Below are positions 42,441 to 54,417 of a stretch of DNA of 64,000 nucleotides, in pieces (position 1 is the first letter of the stretch; every line of letters begins with the position of its first letter). Origin of the DNA: Sycobia sp. Sy_11 (lineage: Eukaryota > Arthropoda > Insecta > Hymenoptera > Epichrysomallidae); assembly GCA_018907035.1 (NCBI GenBank), contig JACCIC010000004.1, forward strand, positions 8,097,001-8,161,000, in the 5' to 3' direction. A program made the translations under genes and the position numbers. The notes beneath the pieces are model-generated. The model was not told where the DNA came from and did not search any database. It saw nothing but the letters and a program-made list of their open reading frames with translations.

Positions 42441-43896
42441 CTGCAATCGGTCCTTTTTTCTCGCTTTGGATAGACATTTGCTCTTTCAGCGCTGAACTTC
42501 AATTGAAGTATATAGGCGCGTGGTGCCGACGAGGATGCCAACGACGACGCCGCGCCGCGGAGCCGAGAGCACACGATTGTACATATCGTGAATATAAAGA
42601 GCGGCCCAGGAATTTTTTCTTCTCATATGTATATATACACACACATAGCCATAATTCCTTTGGCGTGCGTTATATTTGCGCTGCGGTACGCCTCGCATGA
42701 TTTTTCTGATATTATACGTTTTCTTGATTATTTCATCTTTGCATTAATCGGGATTTTGAAAAATTTCTCCGCTTATGTAACCCCCGACCAAAAAAATATT
42801 ATAATATACCAATAATAATAAAAAAAACAGTAATTAAAGTTTATCGCATAGACAGAACAGTTTCGTTAATTCGATCCTCTTTTAAAGATCACCCCTGCCC
42901 CTCTTTTTTGGTGAAAGGTCTTTTTTAGAAATTCCTATTCGACCACATAATAAAGGGGCAAATATGGCATTACCGTACTATTTTCTGTAGGAGTATATAA
43001 GTTCATATATATGCTATCTAATTGCATATTATATATATATATACCCTTCAACATACACTCTACTGAACGATATTTAGTATTTAAAGAAGAAACTGGAATT
43101 ATATTATAAATGTATATATATGAAAGTTTCAGGATGGTCATAAGGAATCTATGAAAAGAACCCACGGACATCATTACGTCTCTAAGAATTTCAGCTGTGA
43201 ATTGAAATTCTATAAAATTATCTAATACGTAACTTTTCTATGTAAATCAAATAGCATCGAGTTTTTCAATAGATTGTATTATATGTATTATAAGTAAATA
43301 TCGTGTACTGTAGTAAGAAAAACGACTTCTTAAAATTAATAAAATCGTTTGAGCGAATACCAGAACAGTCTGTTGAAATCAATAGAACTCATCTTAAATC
43401 TATAGTGAGTATTTTCGTAATTTACAATAGAAAAAACAAACAAAAAAAAACAAAGAAAGAAACTGTATACCTAATTTCTAATGGAAACGTACTTTCAATT
43501 TTTAACGAGAGTGAAATTTAATAATAGCAAAATCTCTCTTTAGGCCAGACTTGGAATTAATGCGATTCATTCCTGAACAAACCATCCAACTGAACATCAT
43601 AATAAATCTTTTTAACCTATTCACTTATTTCCGTTTATTTTCAGAATTAACAGGGACAGTTGAAAGAGAGAGAGAGAGAGAGAGAGTGAGACAGAGAAAG
43701 TGCAAGCGGCTGAGCAAGCTGACGATTAGCAAAAGACTGGCTTTTCTATCTTTGGCTTAAACTGCGCTAACGTGTATACGCACCCAAGACGGAAACACAT
43801 AGAAACGCGGACACGCTCGTGCTTTTCTTCCTGAATCATTAGCGCGCGATTTGCGCCCCGATCGCTTGAGACGATGTTATATATATGATATATATC

Positions 43897-43904
<8 letters not shown>

Positions 43905-43944
<40 letters not shown>
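43905..43944. repeat. (TA)n microsatellite
   Basis: About 40 bp of TA. Confidence 0.9.
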
Positions 43945-43946
<2 letters not shown>

Positions 43947-44056
43947 GCAGGCCTCACGACATCTCGTCCGCTTCCGGTTAGAAAAATTTTCGAGAAACCG
44001 TTCGATGGGAAAGAACGGGCGACGATCGCCAGCGAGACTCGTTCCATGTATATACA

Positions 44057-44067
44057 TGCATACATAC

Positions 44068-44098
<31 letters not shown>

Positions 44099-44116
44099 CA
44101 TACATACATACATACA
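44057..44116. repeat. (CATA)n tetranucleotide repeat
   Basis: About 14 CATA units with one CTTA interruption near the left end. Confidence 0.95.
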
Positions 44117-44324
44117 GGTATATATATATTATATATGTATGTATAATAAACAAATGTAAACGCTGAAATTTCAACGAAAAGCCCAAATTCCGATATTTTT
44201 ACGAAGCTGCCGTCTGGTTAAAAATCGATGGGTTATTTGTTCTTAGTTTACATGAAAAGGATTAGTATATTACTTGTAAACGTTTCATAAAATAATTCTT
44301 TTTTGTAATTAACGACGTAGAGCG

Positions 44325-44620
44325 CAAATTACTGGTCCAATTGTCAAAGTAAAAAAAGAACTTGACACAATAAAATGTTTTGTATGCTTTACTAATGTTT
44401 TGAGCTGTATGATCGCCATTCAAGGCATCAAACAATTAGAATTTTCATTTGCTTGAAAGTCAATGTTGAACTGCGGTCATGTAATGAAATAAATAAAAAT
44501 TATAATTGTTTGAGGCGTTGAAAAGCGATTAAGCATTAATAAAGCTTATCATAGCTCAAAACGTTAGTAAAGCATACAAAAAAATTTTTTTGTTTACTAA
44601 GACTGTGGGACCACTAATTG
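44325..44620. mobile_element. Palindromic MITE-like / foldback element
   Basis: About 296 bp that folds on itself. The 29-bp arm at 44378-44406 (starting TTTTGTATGCTTTACTAA) is matched inverted at 44553-44581 with one mismatch. An inner 30-bp arm at 44421-44450 pairs with 44491-44520 at 26 of 30 positions. The outer ends also match imperfectly (ATTACTGGTCC at 44329 against GGACCACTAAT at 44609). The long-hairpin structure without coding capacity fits a foldback MITE. The target-site duplication and family are not identified. Confidence 0.6.
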
Positions 44621-45685
44621 ACGTTTTACATTCTTAAAACATTAAGTTCAAAATATCGCCAATTTCGACTGGATATTCGTTCAGTTTTTTTCCCTATCAT
44701 TGGTATATCAATAGAAAATCCATAATATGATTTTCAACATACGATTTTATGTTTTTTCTAGAATATAAAAACAATATTTGGCTAATATTAATGATTAAAA
44801 AATGAAAATTTTTCTACTAAATTATCAAAAAAAACTGAAATAAACGCATTCGCTAAACGGATAAATTCTTTGCGAGAAAAAAATCTTTTTTATCATATAT
44901 TACAAAGAAAGCGTAGGATTTTTTGTTCTAAATATATCAACTTTTGGGGAAAATAGCTGAGAACCAAAACCGTTACAAATACACTGAGGAATGTGTTAGA
45001 ATTTTCGTAAAAATGGTCTAAACGATTAAATGACTAATTTTTCAAATCACCCAAAAAATCTTCAATTTTTATGAATTTTCGAAACGCGATTTTCGAAAAA
45101 GTCATATATTAAAATTGATATTGAAAATTCGAATTCGGGCTTCTATCTATCATTAATTTAAGAGTTTCAGTTCATTCTTAGATCAATAAATCTGAATAAA
45201 ATATTCGTCTCAAAAAATCGCTGTTTATTCAACTTCTCGTAAATAAAGTGCTTCTACTGAGTTCTTCAAAATTGTTAAAAGATTGAAATTTTTCTGAAAA
45301 TTAAGTTACTCGTTGATTCGAGAAAAAGATCAGATATGCTTTTATTATCAGTTATTGAATTTTCAAATACTTATTTTTCTTACAAAGGCAGAAAACTCTA
45401 TTGAAGGGACGAATAAGCAGAAAAAACACTAGATATCGTTAGTTTTCACACTTATCAAGTGCAATTATATTAATTATAAATGAAAATGTTCTCACTGGTC
45501 ATGTTAATGAATTTTCAATTATATGTAACGAAATTTCCGTGCATGCGTCTATATATGTAAGATAAGATTTAGTCACGTCCCACTGAAATTCAGTCAGATA
45601 TATTTTTATAACAGTGTTACATAAAAACATTCACGATCCCCGTGCACAAGAAGATTTTCCAGTAGTCGATATATGTGCATATATG

Positions 45686-45690
<5 letters not shown>

Positions 45691-45739
<49 letters not shown>
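45691..45739. repeat. (TA)n microsatellite
   Basis: About 49 bp of TA. Confidence 0.95.
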
Positions 45740-45741
<2 letters not shown>

Positions 45742-45825
45742 AGAACGCGCCCAGATCGTAAAAGTTCCGTCGAACGTTCGTGAGCATCGGTTTAATACCT
45801 CTAATTAGCTTTAAAATTTGTTTCC

Positions 45826-45828
<3 letters not shown>

Positions 45829-45882
<54 letters not shown>
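45829..45882. repeat. (TA)n microsatellite
   Basis: About 54 bp of TA, 90 bp from the previous run. Confidence 0.95.
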
Positions 45883-45886
<4 letters not shown>

Positions 45887-46430
45887 AAACTTTATTGCTT
45901 GAAGTCTGGTATATAGAAATTTTCCTATATTGCACCGCGTGCGCTGGTCACCTTCTCGTGAAAATATTCGATTATAATAGCCGGATTATATATATATATA
46001 TATATATAATGATTGAATTTGAATTTTCAAGTACACCGCCGCGTATAGATTCGAATTCATTGGAATCTCATAAGATATAGAAATTCGAATTAATCCGAGA
46101 CACTGGCAGTCTTGGTAATTATTATATAGAATCAATAGTTGCTTCACTCGAGCGATGGAGAAGGAAGGAGGAGGGTGGGGGGGAGGAGGAAAGGGTAAAG
46201 CAAGCGTTTTGATAATCAGCAACGTTTTGTGTTATTACACAAATCGAATGCGTGCCGGTCGCAGACGTATAAATACGCGCGGCTTCCTCCCTCTCCCTCC
46301 CTTCCCCCTCTACCGCACTCTTTCGATGAATCCATGCATATTACATATACATTAATCGAAGGGATATATATATGTATATATATACAAGCACGCTAATATA
46401 CGCCTCGCGCATATATATACACACACGCGA

Positions 46431-46434
<4 letters not shown>

Positions 46435-46480
<46 letters not shown>
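46435..46480. repeat. (TA)n microsatellite
   Basis: About 46 bp of TA. Confidence 0.95.
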
Positions 46481-46482
<2 letters not shown>

Positions 46483-46565
46483 ACAAAACGCTCGAAATCG
46501 AAGAGATCCGCTTGACCCTCTTGCGATTGCCGGCGATCGACGCATCGACGACCCAGCACGGAGGC

Positions 46566-46569
<4 letters not shown>

Positions 46570-46615
<46 letters not shown>
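46570..46615. repeat. (TA)n microsatellite
   Basis: About 46 bp of TA, immediately left of the main CpG island. Confidence 0.95.
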
Positions 46616-46622
<7 letters not shown>

Positions 46623-47007
46623 TATATACATGTACATATACACATGCATAAATTTTCATGAATTAACATTAATGGAAAACTCGGAGAGCGCGCGCGCATT
46701 TAAAAAAGCGCGAACCGCTGACCCCACGCACGCGGCGCCGCCTCCTCCCTCCTCTCCCTGCCCCCCTCGTCAGTCCGTCACAATTTTTTTTCTCTCCTCT
46801 TCCCCCCATTATTTTTTCGTCCCTCGCGCCTCGCGTCTCGTCGCAGCTCGACTTCGTCGGCCGCGGCGGCGTCGGCGGCGACGGAGCGCGCGGTTTTCGT
46901 CAGTCGCGCGCGCGGCGCAGACTGATGGACGATGTCGAGAGGGAGAGAGAGAGAAAGAGAGAGAGAAAGAGAGTGAGAGCACGCGGGCGCGTAATATATA
47001 CATATAC

Positions 47008-47020
<13 letters not shown>

Positions 47021-47061
<41 letters not shown>
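47021..47061. repeat. (TA)n microsatellite
   Basis: About 41 bp of TA inside the CpG island, preceded by CATA units. Confidence 0.95.
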
Positions 47062-47063
<2 letters not shown>

Positions 47064-47276
47064 GTAATTGTATCGCGAAGCCTGCCTTGACCGATGGATG
47101 CAGTTTCCCTTCAACGCGCCGGATTTCCGCGGTTGGGCCGTTAAGATAGGGCGCGACCGAAGAGGGCGAGAGGGAGAGAGAGAGAGAACGTGTGCAAAAG
47201 GAAGGAAGCGAGAGAGCGAGAGACAGTAGGGAAGAGGGTGGCAGCGTGCGTGCGTGAACTATACATACACACAGAC

Positions 47277-47311
<35 letters not shown>

Positions 47312-47512
47312 TATATATATCTATATACATATATAGAAATACGGTGGTGCGGGCGGAGGTGCCGAACGCGAAGAGGAGCCGAGGCGGTGGCGGTGGAGGA
47401 GCTCGAGGCGGAGGATGTCCAGGAAGAAGAGGAAGCACCCGAGGATGATCTCGGTCTTCGTGCCGGACGACGTGCGTGACAGTTTTGATTGCCTGCTCGA
47501 GCGCGGTCTTAC

Positions 47513-47646
47513 CGTGGTGCTGGAGATTGCTTGGTGGGATCTCGGTGGCGGCGCGGGGTGGTGGTGTAGGTTCCGGACACGCTTCCAGGTAGTTGCAGTG
47601 CGCAAAACGACGTAATCCCCTGACCCTGCTGCATGCTCGTCGCCAT
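47513..47646 (-). CDS. Candidate first coding exon, unrecognised protein
   Basis: On the minus strand, ATG at 47646-47644 has a strong context (GGGGGGATGG) and is the first Met after an in-frame TGA about 54 nt upstream. It opens 44 codons, MATSMQQGQGITSFCALQLP and then Ser/Thr/Pro/Arg-rich residues, and reaches CCACG|GTAAGA, a good splice donor (intron begins at 47512). The frame ends just past the donor, so the exon would have to be spliced. The product is not recognised. Alternatives: the plus strand is open from ATG 47415 (MSRKKRKHPRM...) to a CAG|GTAGTT donor at 47588, so the same DNA could be a plus-strand exon. Only one can be right, and neither may be coding. The GC-rich composition inflates open frames. 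Confidence 0.3.
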
Positions 47647-47800
47647 CCCCCCTCCCCCCCGCGCCTCTCCCGGATCCGAAGTGAATTGTCAAAGTGTCGT
47701 TTCTGCCGCGATTTCAATTCGATGCCCCGGGGCGTCTCGGATCTGCGCGTGTCCCGCACGCGCCGAGAAGCTGCGGGTGCAAGAAATACGGGGTTTCCCT

Positions 47801-49658
47801 TTTCTTTTGGATTTTACATACACTCGAATGTGTACGGAATGTTCAAGTGGATTTTTTAAGTGCATCTCGAAGAATGAGCTTTCTTCTTAAACACAAACTA
47901 CAATTGATTCGCATATCGTTATTTTACACCGAGATTATGGCAAATTAAACTTTACGTCTCTGATGCGTATACTTATGTATATATCGAAGTACGTACGCAC
48001 TGGACAAACTATGTACAGTAATATTTAAATTGTGACATATCAATGAGACGTAAAAATATCGGAATAATTTCAAGTCCTTTAAAAGAAGAATGCTGTTATT
48101 CTTTAAGATTCATTAAACGATTTTCAAAGAAAAATATCCACTTGGAAATTCTACATAACCTCCAAACGTATACGTAAAAATCGCGATTTTCTTGCACATT
48201 TAAAATCTAAGATACGTCAAAACACCGAGAGACGATCGACAGTTTCCGTTGCCAGATACAGTTTCATCCTCTTGTTATACGCATATATATATAATGTTAG
48301 TTTTGAATTCTCGCGCTGGTCAGCTTTTTTTTTGTTGGCCTCGCGAAGCTTTCACGATCTTTTCTTCATCAATATCAAGCGCGCGCGTTATTTATACCAG
48401 ATACCAGTCAAAGTATTCAATCGTGTCCTATTCTCACTTATTTACTCGTACATGCAAAATTGCGTGATTTTATTACAAGCTCTTCTTTCTATGTATATAT
48501 GTATATATATATATTTGTGCGTGTGTGTGTTTGTGTGTGCTTGTGTGTGTGCATCCAATTAATTATATAAGTTTCAAAGGCGCGCATGTGCATTGATGCA
48601 AATTCGCAGCTTGTATATTACATGTTAGAGAAAGATATATCGAAGCTTGCGGTTGATTTGAATTCTCGGTAATTCGAAAACTGGTCTAATATATCTCTGT
48701 ACTTGTTTGTAGCGATTGAACATCTTTTTTTCTCTCTCATATATATATAGACATATGCGCGCATGCGTGTATGTATATGCAAATACAGTAAAAATATCGA
48801 CTCCCCTTGATCCAAGCAATGAAAAATAAAACACACCGAGACCTTTTATCGTTCGTTGTCGGGCTTTTTTTCCATATCCGACGCGTATACTTTATATATA
48901 TTATGTTGATTACTGCATGAAGTTAGATAACCTTCAAATTGAAAATGAGGATTGCTTAAAAGCCCACGGATGTAATTATACGATATTTTAACATTAATTT
49001 TTTTCTTTTTCTTTTTCGATATGTTAATGTAGTTTCATGTATACATACGCAGTGCACCGTAATCGTTCGGCATTTTCCTAAATCTTATCTTCTAATATAC
49101 TTGTGTACAGACACTTGTGCGCTCAATTATTGCCGATGTTTATAATTATATTGCATTTAACGCGAAGCCTAGATACGTCGGTGGCTCGGATAAGTCTTCT
49201 ACGGCGAACGCGTGTAAATGAGAGGCTTACGTAAAATGAGAATTTTTCAATGCCTCGAGGTTACATTTAATACTTGTTCGGACGATAATCCATTTATTTT
49301 GGAGTATTTTCAGGCTTTCGTGAAAAAAAAAGACAAAAATTACTGACTCTTACGAGGAGTGGTCGTGTGATATTGGTGGCCAGATTTCGTATTTGAATGA
49401 TTCGGATCCAATGTAGTAATCATTATGATTGCGGTCTGATCGGATCTTGCACAATTTTAGGACTTTCAACGCTTTCCTATTACCAAGAAATTGGTACTTT
49501 CTTACTTGGGATTAGGTTGTTGGTTATTGCATTGGATATACTGTATCGTCAGAGAAATTTCTTCCTTTGAAAATTTCAAAAGAAAATTAAAAAATTAAAG
49601 TACATGATTTCTCAGTTATTGTTTATTGTATTGTTACAAATTCATTGATTGATTGACT

Positions 49659-49660
<2 letters not shown>
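47801..49660. other. Noncoding DNA, no gene seen
   Basis: Short GT-rich run (48517-48551). GC-richer patch at 49140-49260 of possible regulatory nature. Overlapping open frames at 48249-48562 are not supported. Confidence 0.5.

Positions 49661-49704
<44 letters not shown>
49661..49704. repeat. (TA)n microsatellite
   Basis: About 44 bp of TA. Confidence 0.95.
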
Positions 49705-49706
<2 letters not shown>

Positions 49707-52310
49707 TTCAATATATCTATATACTCTTTTACTTATCTTAAACTTTACACGGTTGAATTTGGAGACAATCATTGTTACCTAGCTCCATTTTGTTATGAAT
49801 CTAAAATAGGCTTCAACTTCTGCTGTGAAAGATTTTTATTCTTTCTTCAATTTGATAAAGCACAACGGAATTATTAGTTAAGAAATACTTTAGTTATTTA
49901 AATTTAATTTAATTAAAAGATACCTTTTTCTACGCTTTTTCACTGTCTCTTAAAAAACCATATAAATTTTAAAACAGAAGTTTTTATCATAAAAATAAAA
50001 TATGTATGTGGAAACTATAGTATATATGTGTATAGATTGAAGGGGTTATTAATGATAATTTCAGTTCTGTGTAATAAATAACAATTAACGAACAGGTTAA
50101 AATATTAACAAAATTAACTAATTATGCTCTTTGTTTACGATTATTCTACATTGGTGGAAGGCATGAGAACGCGCTAAAAATGCAATCTATTTTCATTGTT
50201 AATGAACAATTTTCGAAATGTTACATCGTCGTACCATTGAATTAATATATATATATAGAAAAAATAAACATATAACAGAGGACTTTTTACTCAATAGGTA
50301 AAAATTGTCTTTCGTAACCCCTTAATCTGAAAACATATAAGTTAAACTGGAAATATTTCAATATGTCTGTATTAATTAGAATTTTGTTATTTCTTTCAGG
50401 TACGTACGAGTTTCCTTTAATAACTAATATACAGTGAATATTTGGGTAAGCGTATGAATTTAATATTATATCTTTACTCATGCGAGCAAACTGTATCTAA
50501 TAGTTGAATAAATTTAACCGTAATTATTGCTAAATGGCACCAACTTCTGTGAAACCAGGGCATCTATAAAATCTATATGTTTTAATGAAATAATTCTACA
50601 GAAAATATTGGATAGGACGTTATCGAAAGAAATTTTTTTTTCCAAAAGTGTTCAGAGAGTGAGAAAAATTTTCTTAAACCAAAAATATCTTAATTGAGTT
50701 GATAAAATTTTTTATTTATTAAATATTTCGTTGAAGGAAATATATTATTCATTGTGTAGAAATAAAGCTTGAATCAAATAACTATTCGTTACAGCGATCA
50801 TCTGTACTTAATAAAACATTTATTTGCCTCAATTGAATCTTGCTGTATCTATTAATTAGGCTTTGTCAATTCAATTACTTTGACGAGTTTGATTCATAAA
50901 AGCTGGACAATGAAATATTTGCTTAGTTCAAAAAAACAAATCATTAGTTGGAACGCTTTTTTTAAGGTGACTGACAATATTGAAATGATTTCTATAAAAA
51001 AATTTCGCGAAAGACTCATTCAATAACATAATTTTTTCATAAAATTTGATAAGATTTGTATTGAAAAAATGATTTCCTTAAAAAAATGAATTTATAATTA
51101 AGACAGAGAAAACTTAAATATTAATTTCTTTGAATCAAAAAACATATTTGAAGTCAATAATATGATATATTCTATATAAGAATTAATTAGTTAATGATTC
51201 GTAAAGTTTTACCAATGCAATAACTTTCTCAGTCAAAGGAACAAAGTGTTCTTCAATTAAAATACTTTATTCTTTCGATGGCTTAGCTTATTTTGGGAGA
51301 AAGACGTACCGGATGAAATCTTTACATCGTTCTAGAAGAGACGTTTTTTCAAACTAATAAAACCGTTCTATTGATAGAAAATATTAATGAATTAGATAAC
51401 GAATGTAGTTAAATACTCCTTTGTATCGAAAAATACATTTTAAACAATAGAAATATTTAATTAACAGTAGCAATTAACTGAAATGTCAAGAGTCAGGATA
51501 CGCCAATAAAATTTGTTATAGCAAATTTTATTTGTAAAAAAATATCATCAATGAAATTTCTTCTTATTATGATATGATTATTTGTGCAGCGTACATTTAA
51601 TTCTGGATCGAATCAGTTAAGTTTACAGAAGAAATAAAATTCAAAATGCAATCTACAAGTTGAAAAAGAGTGTCAAATTCGAAATTCTTGCAACTCTTCT
51701 AATTGACTCGATCAAATATTAACTGGAATCAACAGAATAACACATGAGCTTGAGGAAAGGTCTAACGAAGAAATAATGTATTAGGACCCTTGGCTGTCAG
51801 AAACTTGAATTTCGCGAAGTGCGTGATTTGATGTCCGAGGCATTTGAAGCCGAGGTATTCTGTCCCGCTGGCGTGTACGGTTTTTTTTTTATCCCGGGCC
51901 AAAAGTAAAACTGTAGAAATAATTAATTCAAATTATTCTGTTGGAAATATTTTCAATAGTATTGATATAACATTCACAGGTGCATTCTTGCGCAATTATC
52001 GACAATTTCTGTCCGTTCGACATTCGCAGAACCGAGGCAAAGCCGGGCCGATGCTGCATCGCCAAATACGTTTGAACGCGTTTAGTCAGTATCATCAGTA
52101 GAAAAAAGAAAGAAAAACCATCATTTCTTTTTTTGCGACGTACTCTTTTTCGAATATATTGTAAAAAGATTTAATAATTTATGTAATAGGGATCCCTAGC
52201 TATTGATACGGTGCCGTTACGCTCTTAAATCAGCCCTAATACATATCGTGCACGCATTCGTGACTATGTCATACTTTTGCTTAGAGGATCCTCTTAACCT
52301 ACTTCACCAT
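49705..52310. other. AT-rich noncoding DNA
   Basis: Long AT-rich stretch with no recognised gene, repeat or transposon. A GC-richer patch at 51975-52090 carries an open frame (51844-52101, 85 codons) crossing a T run; not supported as coding. Confidence 0.55.
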
Positions 52311-52375
52311 CTTCATCTGGCCGATTTACAGTAATGCACATGGTTGTCTGTAAATCGAAGGAGCCAGAAATGAAG
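52311..52375. ncRNA. 65-nt hairpin, pre-miRNA-like or element end
   Basis: The 21-nt 5' arm (CTTCAT, CTGGC, CGATTTACAG blocks) pairs completely with the 3' arm (CTGTAAATCG, GCCAG, ATGAAG). The 3' arm has bulges of 5 and 2 nt, and the loop is 16 nt. Size and shape resemble a precursor microRNA, but I recognise no known seed. It lies just beyond the C-terminal end of the adjacent mariner fossil, so it may instead be part of transposon-end sequence. Confidence 0.3.
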
Positions 52376-52412
52376 GCTCGTTTTTCGTTCAAAATTGTCT
52401 TTATTAGCCAAT

Positions 52413-53330
52413 CTAATTTCCATCGAGAGCAACGCAATCATCCCAGCGGTGCACTAACATTTCCATACCACACTTTTTGAGGGCGATTTATGTCTTGCCT
52501 CATAGTAGGCCAAATTTTCAGCGATAATCTCTTAAATCGAGCGGGATTTCTTACCGATCAGCATTTTTTATTTTTTTTGTGCTCTTCGAACAGCCAGTAG
52601 AGGCTGGGAGCGATTACGACTGATTACGGCGGCTGCGGAAGCAATTCCTAGTCCAATACGTATACACGAGATTGATTTGTTACACGGTGCAGTGATTTGA
52701 TGAAACGAAATTGTTTTTCTTTGGCGTATACGTTTTTACTTGTGCAATTTCCGCCTTCGATCGTTCCAATAACGGCTTAGTATCACGTTGACAATATCAC
52801 TCTTTATGAAGTAATCGATGAATATTTATATCGCGCGCGTCCTGAAAATACCTTTCCAGCTGACTGCTGTGCTTCCGGGCGTTTGGGACGAGATTCGCCA
52901 GTTGCCGTCCACTCGGATGACGATCGTCTCGAGCAACCGTCTCGAAGCAACGGATACGCGTTTCATTCGTTGTCGCACATGTCGAGCCAAAATCATCGAT
53001 ACGCTGTTTATTGTTGTTGGTAAGCGATGAACAAACTTCATCGTGGACGAATTCTCAGACAATGTAGACTCAACACTTTCTTTCGATATCTTTACGATGA
53101 CAGTTATAATTTACGTAACTTCGACTTTCGATCATTCAAAACGATTTGGTCGATTTTTTAAAAATGTTTTCCTGTGTTATCGCCTCATTTGGACATCCAT
53201 TGTGCTCTGCATCATCGGTATCTCTACATAAGGCCACGATTAAAGTTGATAAACCAAGATTTTATTTTTCATTCTGATAGAGCGGGGCATCACTAATGTT
53301 CTGAACCCATTGCCTGATTTTTTTCAATTA
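52413..53330 (-). pseudogene. Decayed mariner transposase (copy 1), all three catalytic Asp lost
   Basis: Minus-strand fragments in several frames follow mariner order. They begin with ISDAPLYQNEK and KIKSWFINFNRG (about 53234-53317), then DTDDAEHNGCPNEAITQENI, VKISKESVESTLSEN and LTNNNKQRIDD. Next come NETRIRCF (52944-52970), EWTATGESRPKRPEAQQSAG, SFHQITAPCNKS (52685-52705 for FHQITAP), APSLYWLFEEHKK (52588-52611 for APSLYWLF) and finally HRWDDCVALDGN with a stop near 52413. The helix-turn-helix half and the D,D34D catalytic half are both represented. The three catalytic Asp motifs DET, HQDN and APSD read NET, HQIT and APSL. At least four frameshifts occur. Terminal inverted repeats were not identified. 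An internal 78-codon open frame (53062-52826) is a chance remnant. Confidence 0.85.
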
Positions 53331-54417
53331 ATCTTATTTATTGCAAACAAAAACTTTATCAATTTAAAATTTTTACATAGCAATTGATCATCTCGTATTG
53401 GTTATCTGTTTAAAAATTTACCAAATTTTTGGAAAATTTATAATGATGGATTCAGAATGGCAACCAAAATAGAACAAAAAAACTTAGTTAACTTCATAAC
53501 TCCTAGTTTGGAATACCAAAGATATAGACAAAAGTCAAATGAACAATTCTCTAAAAATACCTGTATTATTATATATTGTTCCTTAAAGAAATAAATTTTC
53601 TACTGGAGACTGGGCCAAAAAATATGCAAAAAATATACATATGCAAAAGATACAACAAATAGCAATAAATATTTTATAGATTTAAAAAAAAAGAATTTAT
53701 TTAATGACAATTCTTAAGACTATAATTATTAACATTTATTTGCAATTAGTCGCATAATAATTAAACAAATAACCACTATACACATTTTGTTTCAGCGAAT
53801 TAATTAACAATAGTCACTGTAATCTAAAGTTCACAATAAATCTTTTTTTATAGCCAATGTCACTAACACTTAATAACGTAGTTCACCAGTACTTTGTTCT
53901 TCATTCTTTTGAAAACAAGAAACGATCATTCAGATTGGTAATAAAATTAATCGATCATATAAATATATATGTATATATATGATATAAATTCATATGATAT
54001 GAAACTTAAACAAACCAGTTTTTTAGAAGAAATAAAGTATTAGTTTGATCAGTTCATTTTTTCCATTAGGAAAGATTTCTGTAGATTAGTAAAACAAAAA
54101 ATAAATACTAATTTTAGTAACGAAATAAATTGCTAATATTCAAACAGCATCCGAAAATCTAAATCTTTGGAATACACTTCTATAATCTACCTTGTAACAC
54201 TGACTTTAATTTTGATCATCTTCATCAAAATAAAAGCAAACAATCCAGTTATAAAGTTATGTGTATCTCATTTTAATTTGTCGCAAGTATTTATATCCTC
54301 ATATAGGTAAAGGATTTTAATTTTGGAATTCATATATCTTATTCAAATTATTAAGTTGCATCTGCACAAAGAGTTTAAAATTTTTTTCTCTTTCATTGAC
54401 AACAATCTATTTAGACT
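53331..54417. other. AT-rich noncoding DNA
   Basis: The first about 70 bp may be the 5' end of the mariner. Otherwise no gene or repeat recognised. Confidence 0.5.

Larger units (their letters stand above)
41871..44324. other. Noncoding DNA with GA/CT microsatellites
   Basis: (CT)n at 42202-42232, (GA)n at 42378-42440, a small GC-rich patch at 42510-42560, (TA)n at 43905-43944 and a CATA tetranucleotide run at 44057-44116. No exon or transposon recognised. Confidence 0.5.
44621..46680. other. AT-rich noncoding DNA with (TA)n clusters
   Basis: No gene recognised in 44621-45690. From 45.69 to 46.62 kb there are four long TA tracts (45691-45739, 45829-45882, 46435-46480, 46570-46615), plus a G-rich tract (GGGTGGGGGGGAGGAGG, about 46173-46190) and a CT/C-rich tract at 46285-46312. 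Confidence 0.5.
46681..47800. promoter_or_regulatory. Main CpG island, candidate promoter region
   Basis: The longest GC- and CpG-rich block in the window, interrupted by (TA)n tracts (47021-47061, 47278-47302) and GA-rich purine tracts (46938-46978, 47169-47187). TCAGTC, the arthropod initiator consensus, occurs on the plus strand at 46770-46775 and 46900-46905, and on the minus strand at 46920-46925. No TATA box lies at the expected distance. The island contains the candidate coding segment at 47513-47646. Taken together it is the most promoter-like region here, but direction and gene identity are unproven. Confidence 0.4.

Noticed and set aside
44057..44116. Regularly spaced short repeats suggesting an array
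   Set aside because: A simple CATA tetranucleotide run without spacers; not CRISPR-like.
46341..47114. Several 80-145-codon frames in the CpG island
   Set aside because: Tyr-Ile, Ser-Leu and Ala/Arg low-complexity strings, open on both strands.
52818..53030. 70-codon plus-strand frame
   Set aside because: Antisense shadow of the mariner fossil, which is recognisable on the minus strand.
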